This document shows positions 55,053-64,000 of a DNA stretch of 64,000 bases, in pieces. The translations under genes were made by a program, and so were the position numbers. Source of the DNA: Fusobacterium varium (lineage in GTDB: Bacteria > Fusobacteriota > Fusobacteriia > Fusobacteriales > Fusobacteriaceae). The notes beneath the pieces were generated by a model. That model worked only from the letters and a program-made list of their open reading frames with translations. It was not told where the DNA came from and did no database searches. Position 1 is the first letter of the stretch; each line of letters opens with the position of its first letter. The stretch is taken from contig JADYUE010000009.1 in the NCBI GenBank assembly GCA_021531615.1, positions 1-64,000 on the forward strand. The letters run 5' to 3'.

Positions 55053-56276
55053 ATGGGATCAAAATTACTGATGAGATTATCCCTTGTTATAGTTGTAGTG
55101 ATAGGAGCTATATGGCTTAGCTTTTTTAAATCAACTAAACTAGGACTAGATCTAAAAGGTGGAGTATATGTAGTTCTTGAAGCTGTTCCAGAAGAAGGAG
55201 TAACGATTGATGACTCTGCTATGAATAGGTTGATAGAGGTATTAGACAGAAGAATAAACGGGCTTGGGGTAGCTGAATCATTAGTTCAAAAAGCTGGAAA
55301 TAATAGAGTTATTATTGAACTTCCAGGAATAAGTAACACTGAAGATGCTATTAACATGATAGGAAAAACAGCACTTCTTGAATTTAAAATTGAAAATCCA
55401 GATGGAACTTTAGGGGAAACACTATTAACAGGTGGAGCATTGAAAAAAGCAGATGTAACACATGATAACTTAGGAAGACCTCAAATTCAATTTGAAATGA
55501 ACCAAGAGGGAGCAATAAAATTTGCTGAAATTACAAGAAATAATATAGGAAGAAAATTAGCAATTACACTAGATGGAAAAGTTCAAACTGCTCCTATGAT
55601 CAACTCTGAAATTCCTAGCGGAAATGGAGTTATTACAGGAAACTATACTTTAGAAGAGGCTAAGGCAACAGCAACTCTTTTAAATGCAGGAGCTTTACCA
55701 GTAAAAGCTGAAGTTGTAGAAACTAGAACAGTAGGGGCATCACTTGGAGATGAATCAATAGCTCAAAGTAAACAAGCAGCTATGTTTGCTATGGCTTTAA
55801 TTGGTATATTTATGCTTATATTCTACAGACTTCCAGGAATAGTAGCAGATATAGCACTTATTATATTTGGACTTATAACTTTTGGATCTTTAAACTTCAT
55901 AGATGCAACATTGACACTTCCAGGTATAGCAGGGCTTATTTTATCAGCAGGAATGGCAGTAGATGCTAACGTTATTATATTTGAGAGAATAAAAGAGGAA
56001 TTAAAATTAGGTAATACAATTCGTAATGCAATAGATGCAGGATTTAGTAAAGGATTTGTAGCAATATTTGACTCTAACTTAACAACACTGATAATAACAA
56101 CTATCTTATTTACTTTTGGAACTGGACCAGTAAAAGGGTTTGCAGTAACATTGACAATAGGTACATTGGCATCAATGTTTACAGCTATTACAATCACTAA
56201 AATATTATTAGTTACATTTGTAACTATATTTAAACTAAATAAACCAGAACTATTTGGAGTTAGGAGGAAAATATAA
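55053..56276 (+). CDS. secD: Protein translocase subunit SecD
   Basis: SecD with SecF uses the proton gradient to help pull proteins through SecYEG. The 407-residue protein has an N-terminal helix, LGLDLKGGVYVVLEAV, the periplasmic region with LPGIS, then about five membrane helices with AGLILSAGMAVDANVIIFERIKEEL. It is shorter than E. coli SecD (about 615 residues) because the periplasmic region is compact. I chose ATG 55053, with GGGAGGAG upstream; an in-frame TTG at 55041 lies before that site. It overlaps secF as TAATG. Confidence 0.95.
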   Translation: MGSKLLMRLSLVIVVVIGAIWLSFFKSTKLGLDLKGGVYVVLEAVPEEGVTIDDSAMNRLIEVLDRRINGLGVAESLVQKAGNNRVIIELPGISNTEDAINMIGKTALLEFKIENPDGTLGETLLTGGALKKADVTHDNLGRPQIQFEMNQEGAIKFAEITRNNIGRKLAITLDGKVQTAPMINSEIPSGNGVITGNYTLEEAKATATLLNAGALPVKAEVVETRTVGASLGDESIAQSKQAAMFAMALIGIFMLIFYRLPGIVADIALIIFGLITFGSLNFIDATLTLPGIAGLILSAGMAVDANVIIFERIKEELKLGNTIRNAIDAGFSKGFVAIFDSNLTTLIITTILFTFGTGPVKGFAVTLTIGTLASMFTAITITKILLVTFVTIFKLNKPELFGVRRKI

Positions 56277-57214
56277 TGCAAATAGAAATTATAAAAAACA
56301 GTAAGAAATTTTTAGGTATTTCAGCAGTTTTCCTAATAATCTCTCTAGTAGTTTTCTTTGCTAAAGGATTAAATTATGGAATTGACTTCTCTGGAGGAAA
56401 CCTATTTCAATTAAAATTTGAGAAAAGTATAACTTTAAATCAAATTAATAGTAACTTAGATGAGATAGCTAAAACAATACATCAAGTTAATCCTAATAGT
56501 AGAAAAGTTCAAATTTCAGAAGACAATACAGTTATTATAAGAACTCCTGAATTAAAAGAAAGCCAAAAAACAGAAGTACTTAACAATTTGAAAAAAATAG
56601 GAAACTTTGAAATCAATAAAGAGGAAAAAGTAGGAGCAAGTGTAGGAGAAGAATTAAAAACATCTGCAATTTTAGCTTTAAGTATAGGAGCAGTTTTAAT
56701 AATTCTATATATAACATTTAGATTTGAATTTACATTTGCTGTTGCAGCAGTAGCAGCTCTATTCCATGACTTAATAATAGCAATTGGAGTTATAGCACTT
56801 TTAGGTTATGAAATAGATACTCCGTTTATAGCTGCAATACTTACAATTCTTGGATATTCAATTAACGATACAATAGTAGTTTTTGATAGAATAAGAGAAA
56901 ATATGAAACGTAAAAATAGAGGAACTTTTGAGCAATGTTTAGATAAGAGTGTTAATCAAGTTATGATAAGATCTTTAAATACATCAGTAACAACTTTATT
57001 TGCTATTATAGCAATTCTTGTTTTTGGTGGAGACAGCTTAAAAACATTTATTATGACTCTATTAATAGGAATTTTAGCTGGAACATACAGTTCAGTATTT
57101 ATTGCAACTCCTTTAGTTTATATTCTTGATAAAAATAAAAAAGGACCAAATAAAGGGTTTAATAGTTTTAAAGAAGAAACAAAAAAGGAAAATGAAGAGA
57201 AAATATTAGTCTAA
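56276..57214 (+). CDS. secF: Protein translocase subunit SecF
   Basis: The 312-residue partner of SecD. It has an N-terminal membrane helix, the GIDFSGGNLFQLKF motif, a periplasmic domain and about five C-terminal helices including ILTILGYSINDTIVVFDRIREN and MIRSLNTSVTTLFAI. The gene overlaps secD by one base. It ends the dusB-secF run. Confidence 0.96.
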   Translation: MQIEIIKNSKKFLGISAVFLIISLVVFFAKGLNYGIDFSGGNLFQLKFEKSITLNQINSNLDEIAKTIHQVNPNSRKVQISEDNTVIIRTPELKESQKTEVLNNLKKIGNFEINKEEKVGASVGEELKTSAILALSIGAVLIILYITFRFEFTFAVAAVAALFHDLIIAIGVIALLGYEIDTPFIAAILTILGYSINDTIVVFDRIRENMKRKNRGTFEQCLDKSVNQVMIRSLNTSVTTLFAIIAILVFGGDSLKTFIMTLLIGILAGTYSSVFIATPLVYILDKNKKGPNKGFNSFKEETKKENEEKILV

Positions 57215-57238
57215 ATATAAAAGATAATATATAATATA

Positions 57239-57278
57239 AGAGGGCAACTGAGAATGATAAAATTTAAAGTCGCCCTCT
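57239..57278 (+). other. RNA hairpin between secF and alr, not a clear terminator
   Basis: AGAGGGC-A-ACT pairs with AGT-C-GCCCTCT around an 18-base loop, with one internal mismatch. It is followed by AAAAATTTA on the plus strand, so it lacks the usual T tract on either strand. It may be a weak terminator or a structured leader of alr. TATAAT at 57230 lies just before it, but without a good -35. Confidence 0.45.
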
Positions 57279-57314
57279 AAAAATTTATACACATAGACAA
57301 AGAAGGGAATAAAA

Positions 57315-58412
57315 ATGAGAACTTGGCTAGAGATAGATATAGACAATTTAAAATACAACATAGATAAAATACAAAAACTAGTTGAGGGTAAAAAGATTTT
57401 AGGAGTGGTAAAAGCTGATAGTTATGGTTTTGGAGCAGTTAAGATAGCGAAGGAACTTTCAGAAGTAGGAGTAAAAATTTTTGGTGTAGCTTCATTAGAT
57501 GAGGCACTTGAATTAAAAAAAAGTGGTATAGAAGATGAGATTTTAATTTTAGGTTCACTATTTGAAGATGAAATTTTAGCAGCAGATAAAGAGAATTTTC
57601 AAATAACAGTAAGTAGTAGAAAACAACTAAGATTTATAGAAGAAAATAGGTTAAATATAAAATTTCATATAAAAATTGATACTGGAATGGGAAGATTAGG
57701 CTTTACTGTAGAAGAGGGAGATAAGGTAATAGAAGAGTGTATAGGAAAAAATATGAATATTACTGGTATTTATTCACATCTTTCTGATGCTGATGGTATG
57801 AGTCAGGAATCTATTGATTACACTGAGGGGCAACTTAAAAAGTTTGCTATTTTCAAAAAATATGAAAATGTAGTAAAATATATTCATATATTAAATAGTG
57901 GTGGGATACTTCGTTTTAATAATAGATATGCAGGAAATTTAGTAAGAGCAGGAATATGTATGTATGGAATGCTTGGAAATGAGAGAATAGAAGGATTTAA
58001 AAGAGTATTTACAGCAAAAGCTAGAGTTCTATCACTTAGAACTGTAGAAGAAGATTCTTATATCTCTTATGGAAGAACAGCTCAGCTAAAAAAAGGAGAA
58101 AGTTTTGCTACATTATCGATAGGTTATGCAGATGGTATGAAAAAGGAGTTTTCTAATAAAACATATGTTATAATAGAAGATGAAAAATGTCCTGTAGTCG
58201 GTGAGATATGTATGGATATGTGTATGGTAAAAATTCCTAATTCTATTTTAGAAAAAGTAGAGATTGGAGCAGAGGCTATTGTTATTAGAGATGATATAAT
58301 TGAAGAGATAAACTCAATCCATAAATCTACTTGGGATATTTTAACAGGTATAGGAAGAAGAGTTTATAGAGTGTATAAAAAGAGTGGAAGTGTAGATTTT
58401 ATAAAAAGATAA
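57315..58412 (+). CDS. alr: Alanine racemase
   Basis: Alr makes D-alanine for peptidoglycan. The PLP lysine lies in GVVKADSYGFGAV near residue 33. Barrel motifs HIKIDTGMGRLGF, YSHLSDADG and RAGICMYGML follow, and the second catalytic tyrosine region SYGRTAQL lies in the C-terminal beta domain, which also has GEICMDMCMV. At 365 residues the length is normal. It starts the last same-strand gene run of the window. Confidence 0.95.
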   Translation: MRTWLEIDIDNLKYNIDKIQKLVEGKKILGVVKADSYGFGAVKIAKELSEVGVKIFGVASLDEALELKKSGIEDEILILGSLFEDEILAADKENFQITVSSRKQLRFIEENRLNIKFHIKIDTGMGRLGFTVEEGDKVIEECIGKNMNITGIYSHLSDADGMSQESIDYTEGQLKKFAIFKKYENVVKYIHILNSGGILRFNNRYAGNLVRAGICMYGMLGNERIEGFKRVFTAKARVLSLRTVEEDSYISYGRTAQLKKGESFATLSIGYADGMKKEFSNKTYVIIEDEKCPVVGEICMDMCMVKIPNSILEKVEIGAEAIVIRDDIIEEINSIHKSTWDILTGIGRRVYRVYKKSGSVDFIKR

Positions 58413-58422
58413 AGGAGATGAA

Positions 58423-59604
58423 ATGGCTAAGGTAATTTTAATAAGTGGGAAAGAGAAAAAGATAATTAACTTTTATCCAAATGTATTTAAAGATGAGGTA
58501 AAAACTATAGTTGGGGATATAAAAAATGGAGATGTAGTAGATGTTTGCTCATCTGATGGAGCTTTTGTTGGTAGAGGATATGTAACAGATTCAACATCAG
58601 CATTTGTAAGAGTTTTAACAACTAAAGATGAAAAGATAGATAAAAACTTTATACTTGAAAAAATTAGAAGAGCTTATAAAAAGAGAGAGCATCTTTTTAA
58701 TGAAACTAACTGTGTAAGAGCATTTTTTTCTGAAGGAGATGGAATCCCTGGACTGATAATAGATAAATTTGAAAAATATGTATCTGTACAATTTAGAAAT
58801 TCAGGAGTAGAAGCTTTTAGACAAGAGATTATAAATAGTATTAAAAAAGTTATGAAACCAAAGGGAATCTATGAGAGAAGTGATGTTGAGAACAGAACTC
58901 TTGAAGGTGTAGAGCAAAAAACAGGAGTAATTTTTGGAGAAATTCCTGAAAGAGTAATAATGGAAGATAATGGGTTAAAATATAATATAGATATTATAGA
59001 TGGACAAAAAACAGGGTTCTTCCTAGATCAAAGAGATTCAAGAAAGTTTATCAGAAAATATTTAACTAAAGATACAAGATTTTTAGATGTTTTCTCAAGT
59101 AGTGGTGGTTTCTCAATGGCAGCTTTAAAAGAGGGATGTAAAAAGGTAACAGCTATTGATAAAGAGCCTCATGCCTTAGAATTATGTAGAGAGAACTATG
59201 CTTTAAATGAGTATACAGGGGATTTTGTAACTATGGAAGGAGATGCTTTTCTACTTCTTAAAACTCTTGTAGGAAGAGGAGAGAAATTTGATGTAATTAC
59301 ATTAGATCCCCCTTCATTGATTAAAAGAAAAGCTGATATTCATAAGGGAAGAGATTTTTTCTTTGATCTATGTGATGATAGTTTTAAGCTTTTATCTGAT
59401 AATGGAATTTTAGGAATTATAACATGTGCTTATCATATTTCACTTCAAGATTTAATAGAAGTAACAAGAATGGCAGCCTCTAAAAATGGTAAATTACTTC
59501 AAGTTATAGGAATAAATTATCAACCTGAAGATCATCCATGGATTCTTCATGTTCCTGAAACTCTATATTTAAAGGCTTTATGGGTAAAAGTTGTAGAAAA
59601 TTAA
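58423..59604 (+). CDS. Class I rRNA large-subunit methyltransferase (RlmI-like)
   Basis: The 393-residue protein has an N-terminal PUA domain (about residues 1-75), a middle RlmI-type domain with ETNCVRAFFSEGDGIPGLIIDKF, and a Rossmann SAM domain with FLDQRDSRKFIRKYL, FLDVFSSSGGFSMAALKEG and VITLDPPSLIKRK. RlmI methylates m5C1962 of 23S rRNA; the exact target here is inferred from similarity of layout only. The ATG has AAAGGAG upstream. Confidence 0.88.
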   Translation: MAKVILISGKEKKIINFYPNVFKDEVKTIVGDIKNGDVVDVCSSDGAFVGRGYVTDSTSAFVRVLTTKDEKIDKNFILEKIRRAYKKREHLFNETNCVRAFFSEGDGIPGLIIDKFEKYVSVQFRNSGVEAFRQEIINSIKKVMKPKGIYERSDVENRTLEGVEQKTGVIFGEIPERVIMEDNGLKYNIDIIDGQKTGFFLDQRDSRKFIRKYLTKDTRFLDVFSSSGGFSMAALKEGCKKVTAIDKEPHALELCRENYALNEYTGDFVTMEGDAFLLLKTLVGRGEKFDVITLDPPSLIKRKADIHKGRDFFFDLCDDSFKLLSDNGILGIITCAYHISLQDLIEVTRMAASKNGKLLQVIGINYQPEDHPWILHVPETLYLKALWVKVVEN

Positions 59605-59617
59605 AAAGGGTGATGAG

Positions 59618-60151
59618 ATGTATTTAGATATGGCAATAGGAGTAGTTATTCTTTTTTCTTTATTGTATGGATTAAAGAATGGGTTGTTTGTAGAGTTTAT
59701 AGCAATATTTGGAGTGGTAATAAACTTTATTATAGCTAAAAAATATACTCCAGCAGTTATAGATTTTTTAAATCTTTCTAAAGATAAAGATCGTTATTTT
59801 ATAGTGTATGTAGTTACTTTCTGGGCTGTATATATAATATTAGGAATAATAGTTAGTTTGATTAGAGGTTCATTAAATAATCAAGGAAAAGGTTTAATAA
59901 CTAGACTTTTAGGTGGAGTTTTAGGAGCTATAAAAGGGTTGTTTTTAGCTCTGATAATTCTTTTGATTTTTAACTATTCAGCAGATATTTTTAAAGGATT
60001 GAAAAAATATTCAGCAGGAAGTTATGTAAATAAACTATTTTTAGAAAAAGCTCCAGAGTTAGAAGAATATATACCAGATGTTTTTCAAGCTAAACTAAAA
60101 GAACTAAAAAATGGAGAGTTAGTAGATAAATATATTGATAAACTTTTTTAG
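59618..60151 (+). CDS. cvpA: CvpA family membrane protein
   Basis: The 177-residue protein starts YLDMAIGVVILFSLLYGLKNG, the CvpA signature, and has four hydrophobic helices, including one near residue 65 and one near 105 (LLGGVLGAIKGLFLALIILL). A hydrophilic C-terminal tail follows. CvpA was named for colicin V production and is linked to envelope homeostasis; its precise function is not known. It lies just before the LPS permease genes. Confidence 0.88.
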   Translation: MYLDMAIGVVILFSLLYGLKNGLFVEFIAIFGVVINFIIAKKYTPAVIDFLNLSKDKDRYFIVYVVTFWAVYIILGIIVSLIRGSLNNQGKGLITRLLGGVLGAIKGLFLALIILLIFNYSADIFKGLKKYSAGSYVNKLFLEKAPELEEYIPDVFQAKLKELKNGELVDKYIDKLF

Positions 60152-60161
60152 GAGAGTGTAA

Positions 60162-61238
60162 ATGAAAATAATAGAAAAGTATATACTAGAAGAGGTAAAA
60201 ATGCCAATATTATTTGGTATCTCTCTATTTACTTTTATATTTTTAATAGATATTATTGTAGCTATGATGGAAAATATAATAGTAAAGGGAATATCAATTA
60301 TTGATATAATAAGAATACTGTCTTTTTATTTACCTCCAATATTATCACAAACTATTCCAATGGGAATGTTTTTAGGAGTGATGTTAACGTTTTCAAAATT
60401 TACGAGAACAAGTGAAGCAACAGCTATGAGTTCAATAGGAATGGGAATTAAAGAGATTGTAAAACCAATATTTATTTTAGCTTGTGCTACAACTCTTTTT
60501 ATATTTTTTCTTCAAGAGAGCATAATTCCAAGATCATTTAAAAAGCTACAATATATAACAACAAAGATAGCATATGAAAATCCAGTGTTTCAATTAAAAG
60601 AGAAAACATTTATTGATGAGGTAGATGAATATAATCTTTATGTTGATAGAATAGAGGGAAAAGATAGACAGGCTAAAGGTGTTCTTATATTTCAAAAGGA
60701 TGAAAATGAGAATTTTCCAACAGTGCTAGTAGGAGAGAAGGCATTTTGGAAAGATTCAGCTATGGTTATAACAAAATCTAAGTTTTTTGATTTTGATAAA
60801 GATGGAAAAGAGAAACTTCGTGGAGAGTTTGATGATAAGAAAGTACCTCTTACAGCATATTTTGATGGGATTGATATCAAAGTAAAAGATATAGAGGCTA
60901 TGAGTATAGGAATGCTTTTGAAAGAGATTAAAAATCAAACTCCAGATGAAAAAATAAGATATGAAGTTGAAATAAATAGAAAAATTGCATTACCTTTATC
61001 AACTATAATGTTATCTTTATTAGGTGTATTTATGTCTATAGGGCATCATAGAAGTGGAAAGGGAGCTAATTTTGCTTTGAGTATGGTAGTAGTATTTACA
61101 TATATTACACTTCTAAATATTGGAATGGTAATGGCAAATAGAGGAAAAATCCCACCTTTTATAGGAGTTTGGACACCTAATTTGGTATTATTCTTTTTGA
61201 CTTTCATATTTTATAGAAAGAAAGCCAGGGGGATATAG
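60162..61238 (+). CDS. LptF/LptG family LPS export permease, first copy
   Basis: A YjgP/YjgQ-type permease of 358 residues. It has three N-terminal and three C-terminal membrane helices around a periplasmic beta-jellyroll domain (about residues 130-270). The start KIIEKYILEEVKMPILFGI and the pattern PIGMFLG/FSKFTRTSEATAMSSIGM are family features. It pairs with the next gene, and with LptB at 51251, to form an LptB2FG-type extractor. Which copy is LptF and which LptG cannot be told from sequence alone. Confidence 0.9.
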   Translation: MKIIEKYILEEVKMPILFGISLFTFIFLIDIIVAMMENIIVKGISIIDIIRILSFYLPPILSQTIPMGMFLGVMLTFSKFTRTSEATAMSSIGMGIKEIVKPIFILACATTLFIFFLQESIIPRSFKKLQYITTKIAYENPVFQLKEKTFIDEVDEYNLYVDRIEGKDRQAKGVLIFQKDENENFPTVLVGEKAFWKDSAMVITKSKFFDFDKDGKEKLRGEFDDKKVPLTAYFDGIDIKVKDIEAMSIGMLLKEIKNQTPDEKIRYEVEINRKIALPLSTIMLSLLGVFMSIGHHRSGKGANFALSMVVVFTYITLLNIGMVMANRGKIPPFIGVWTPNLVLFFLTFIFYRKKARGI

Positions 61239-62321
61239 ATGAAGATAATTGATAGATATATAAGTAAAAATTTTATAAAATCATTCTTATTAAGTTTAAT
61301 AGCCTTTGTTGGAATATTTTTAGTAAGCCAATTATTTAAAGTAATAAGATATGTAAGTGATGGAAGATTTTCAGCAGATGAATCAATAATCTATATTCTT
61401 ACAATGATACCTAAAATTTTAATTGATGTAGCTCCATTGGCTGTTCTTCTTGGATCACTTATGACAATAAGTTCGATGGCATCAAATTTAGAGATAATCT
61501 CTTTGAAAACCTCTGGAATTAGTTTTAAAAGAATAATTCTTTTCTCAATTTTAATTTCTTTAATAATTTCAGGTGTAGTATTTTATATTAATGATTCACT
61601 ATATCCTTATGCTCTTAGAAAAAATAGAGAGATAAAAAGTAGAGATGTTATTGTAAGGGAAGCTCCAATTGAAAAAAATAATGCTTTTTTTAGAGGAGAA
61701 AATGGAAATTATATCTATTTAATGGGAAAAATCAATAGAAAAACTGGTTTTGCTGAAAATATAGAAATTATAGATTTGAATAGCAAATTTGATAAAGTAG
61801 AGAGAATAATCACAGCAAAAGAGGGAAGATATAATTTCAGTAAAAAGATTTGGATGTTAAAAGATGCCAATATCTATGATGGAGAAAAAATAACTAAACC
61901 AATTGAAAAAGAGATATTTACTGAAGAAAGATATAATGATGAACCAGATAAATTTATAACTCAAAATGTAGAGCCAAGAACTCTTACTATAAAAGAATTA
62001 AAAAAATCTATTAGAGAGATAAAAAGTGTAGGTGGAGATACAAGAGAGTTTTTAGTTGAGTTAGGAAATAGATACTCTTTTCCATTTGCAAGTTTTATAA
62101 TCTCTTTTTTAGGACTATCTTTAGGAAGTAGATATGTAAGAGGAGCATCAGCTATAAATTTAGCATTATCAGTAGCCTTAGGTTATGGTTATTATATAGT
62201 TCAAGCTTCATTTGAGGCTTTAAGTATAAATGGTTTTTTAAATCCATTTATAGGTGGTTGGATTCCTAATATCATATTTTTAGTTGTAGGAATCTATTTT
62301 GTATATAGATCAGAGTATTAA
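61239..62321 (+). CDS. LptF/LptG family LPS export permease, second copy
   Basis: The 360-residue paralogue starts KIIDRYISKNFIKSFLLSLI directly after the stop of the first copy. The same six-helix layout is present, with LGSLMTISSMASNLEIISLKTSGISFKRI near residue 75 and a periplasmic domain at about 125-270. The C-terminal half has SFPFASFIISFLGLSLGSR. The two permeases probably form a heterodimer with LptB. Confidence 0.9.
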   Translation: MKIIDRYISKNFIKSFLLSLIAFVGIFLVSQLFKVIRYVSDGRFSADESIIYILTMIPKILIDVAPLAVLLGSLMTISSMASNLEIISLKTSGISFKRIILFSILISLIISGVVFYINDSLYPYALRKNREIKSRDVIVREAPIEKNNAFFRGENGNYIYLMGKINRKTGFAENIEIIDLNSKFDKVERIITAKEGRYNFSKKIWMLKDANIYDGEKITKPIEKEIFTEERYNDEPDKFITQNVEPRTLTIKELKKSIREIKSVGGDTREFLVELGNRYSFPFASFIISFLGLSLGSRYVRGASAINLALSVALGYGYYIVQASFEALSINGFLNPFIGGWIPNIIFLVVGIYFVYRSEY

Positions 62322-62333
62322 GAAAGGAAGAAA

Positions 62334-63557
62334 ATGAGCATAGTAGTAAAAAAACTAGATAATGGAATACCTGTTTTAATTGATAATATAGAGAGTATTA
62401 ATACAGTAAGCTTAGGAATATTTGTAAATACAGGATCAAGAAATGAGTATCCAGAAGAGAGTGGAGTTTCTCACTATATTGAACATATGATGTTTAAAGG
62501 AACAGAAACAAGAACAGCTAAAGAGATATCAGAGATAATTGACAATGAAGGTGGAATGATCAACGCTTACACAAGTAGAGATCTTACAGTTTACTATATT
62601 CAAATGCTTTCAAATAAGATAGGAACTGGAATAGATGTATTGTCAGATATGTTTATGAATTCAACTTTCAGTGAGGAAAACCTAGAAAAAGAAAGAAATG
62701 TAATAATTGAAGAGATTAGAATGTATGATGATATTCCAGAGGAGATAATACATGATGAGAATGTAAAATATGCAGTTACTGGAGTTCAATCAAATAGTGT
62801 ATTGGGAACTATTGAAAGTTTAAAAGGGATAACTAGAGAGAGATTTTTAAAATATTTTAATGAACAATACATAGCTTCAAATCTTGTAATATCAGTTGCA
62901 GGAAAAGTTGATGTTGATGAGATTTACAATCTTTTAAATAAAGGACTTGGAAAATTTAGAGATAGTAACTTTAGAAGAGATATTGATAATTCATTTGTAA
63001 TCAATGGTGGAGAAAATATAATAAAAAAAGATACAAATCAAGTACACCTATGTTTTAATACAAGAGGTAATGGGGTAAAAGATGATATGAAATATCCTGG
63101 AGCTATTATCTCTAGTGTATTAGGTGGAAATATGAGTTCTAGACTTTTCCAAAAAATAAGAGAGGAAAGAGGATTAGCTTACTCTGTATATAGCTATGGA
63201 ACAGCATTTTTAGAGGGTGGACTATTTACTATCTATGCTGGAACTACAAAGGAAAGCTATAAAGAAGTATTAGAGATCATTAAAAATGAGTTTAATGATA
63301 TTAGAGAAAATGGAATCACTGAATCAGAGCTTCAAAAATCTAAAAATCAATTTTTAAGTATGCTGACTTTTAGCTTAGAAAGTAGTAAAGGAAAAATGAG
63401 CAGAATGGCAAACTCTTATCTACTATATGATAAAGTAATTGATATAGATGAGATAATTGAAAAAATTGAGAAGATAACTTTAGAGGATATAAAGAAAACA
63501 GCTGAATATCTATTCCAAGAAGAATATTATTCATACACAGTATTAGGAGATATATAA
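62334..63557 (+). CDS. M16 family zinc metallopeptidase
   Basis: The 407-residue protein has the inverted zinc motif HYIEH (HxxEH) near residue 45, with the distal glutamate in [14 protein letters not shown] near 125. The middle and C-terminal parts have [28 protein letters not shown], the M16 inactive-half signature. It resembles the processing peptidase-like M16B proteins that are often encoded near dut or polynucleotide phosphorylase. The substrate is unknown. Confidence 0.92.
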   Translation: MSIVVKKLDNGIPVLIDNIESINTVSLGIFVNTGSRNEYPEESGVSHYIEHMMFKGTETRTAKEISEIIDNEGGMINAYTSRDLTVYYIQMLSNKIGTGIDVLSDMFMNSTFSEENLEKERNVIIEEIRMYDDIPEEIIHDENVKYAVTGVQSNSVLGTIESLKGITRERFLKYFNEQYIASNLVISVAGKVDVDEIYNLLNKGLGKFRDSNFRRDIDNSFVINGGENIIKKDTNQVHLCFNTRGNGVKDDMKYPGAIISSVLGGNMSSRLFQKIREERGLAYSVYSYGTAFLEGGLFTIYAGTTKESYKEVLEIIKNEFNDIRENGITESELQKSKNQFLSMLTFSLESSKGKMSRMANSYLLYDKVIDIDEIIEKIEKITLEDIKKTAEYLFQEEYYSYTVLGDI

Positions 63558-63567
63558 GGAGAAAGTA

Positions 63568-64000
63568 ATGGAAAAAGTAATAGTAAAGATAGTTAGAGAA
63601 AATGATAAAATTGAATTACCAAAATATGAAACACCTGGAGCTGCAGGAATGGATATTAGAGCTAATATCACTGAACCAATAGTATTAGGATCTTTAGAAA
63701 GAACTTTAGTTCCAACAGGATTAAAAATAGCTATACCAGAGGGATATGAAGTACAAGTTAGACCTAGAAGTGGACTTGCACTAAAACATGGAATTACTCT
63801 TTTAAATACTCCTGGAACAATTGATAGTGATTATAGAGGAGAATTAAAGATAATAATAGCTAATATGAGTAAAGATGCTTATACAATTAATCCTGATGAA
63901 AGAATAGGGCAACTTGTTTTAAACAAAGTTGAACAAATTGAGTGGGAAGTTGTAGAAACTCTTGATGAAACAGAAAGAGGGGCAGGAGGATTTGGGCATA
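63568..64000 (+). CDS. dut: dUTP diphosphatase (dUTPase), 3' end beyond the window
   Basis: dUTPase hydrolyses dUTP to dUMP and keeps uracil out of DNA. From ATG 63568, with AAGGAG seven bases upstream, the frame is open to the window end. It shows the family motifs [42 protein letters not shown] and the start of the final RGAGGFGH motif, so almost the whole trimeric dUTPase is present and only a few C-terminal residues are missing. Confidence 0.95.
   Translation, partial: MEKVIVKIVRENDKIELPKYETPGAAGMDIRANITEPIVLGSLERTLVPTGLKIAIPEGYEVQVRPRSGLALKHGITLLNTPGTIDSDYRGELKIIIANMSKDAYTINPDERIGQLVLNKVEQIEWEVVETLDETERGAGGFGH

Noticed and set aside
55823-56281. A 152-codon open frame on the minus strand
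   Set aside because: It is antisense to the membrane-helix part of secD, which explains its hydrophobic translation.
57239-57285. A standard terminator after secF
   Set aside because: The stem is good but no T tract follows on the plus strand, so I list it only as a hairpin.
1-64000. tRNA, rRNA, CRISPR array, prophage or insertion sequence
   Set aside because: I saw no cloverleaf, no direct-repeat array, no transposase or integrase, and no terminal inverted repeats in the gaps. By-eye reading cannot exclude a small non-coding RNA.

Overview
The window is a gene-dense, very AT-rich stretch of bacterial chromosome that reads as Fusobacterium or a close fusobacterial relative. The organism call is inference from gene content. 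There is an LPS-export set typical of a double-membrane cell (an OstA/LptA-like bridge protein, LptB and two LptF/LptG permeases). It sits beside genes more usual in Clostridia and other Firmicutes (type III glutamine synthetase, RNase J, YlxM-Ffh, RbgA, YhbY, TlyA, separate GlyQ and GlyS). Nearly everything is on the + strand, often with start/stop overlaps. Ribosome binding sites are AGGAG-like and promoters are TTGACA/TATAAT-like. I see no tRNA, rRNA, CRISPR array, insertion sequence or prophage, and no gene-free gap above 300 bases.

Layout: (1) 1-2249, minus strand: type III glutamine synthetase with its terminator. (2) 2454-7096: the general PTS proteins EI and HPr, then IspH and an S1-repeat protein, from a good promoter to a strong terminator. 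(3) 7116-25455: one long same-strand run of 20 genes mixing DNA repair (ruvB), RNA modification and ribosome assembly (rsmE, mtaB, tlyA, rsmI, rbgA, yhbY), RNA decay (RNase J), the cell wall (a LytR_C protein, an MreD-like protein, PBP2), isoprenoids (dxs), NAD (nadE), an Rrf2 regulator, an HD-HTH protein, a CtpA protease and small membrane proteins. (4) 25455-27597: tandem promoters, ylxM-ffh-rpsP, strong terminator. (5) 27609-38590: tex, an unusual sensor kinase, ileS, lspA, glyQ, glyS, terminator. (6) 38617-41090: an orphan PTS IIC-like permease, folE and a folB-folK fusion, ending in a bidirectional terminator. (7) 41104-43907, minus strand: an oxidative-stress module of AhpC, a TrxB-AhpF hybrid reductase and a small lipoprotein, controlled by a PerR-box-like operator just downstream of the ahpC -10. 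(8) 43933-57214: folP, then dusB, mutS, a giant OstA/LptA-like protein, lptB, alaS, ruvX, secD, secF. (9) 57315-64000: alr, an rRNA methyltransferase, cvpA, lptF, lptG, an M16 protease and the 5' part of dut.

How it fits together: most genes serve translation, RNA maturation and envelope assembly. The LPS transport machine (giant LptCA-like bridge, LptB, LptF, LptG) is split between two nearby clusters. LspA, SecD/SecF and CtpA cover lipoprotein and secreted-protein processing. The folate genes folE, folBK and folP flank the divergent peroxide-defence module.

The points most worth a second look are the 896-residue OstA-repeat protein, the histidine kinase that lacks a phosphoacceptor histidine and is coupled to ileS, the peroxide operon with its reversed AhpF domain order and operator, the consensus promoter almost touching the ylxM start, and a lipoprotein built of LEA-like amphipathic repeats. 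I did not find a clearly new multi-gene system such as a defence island.
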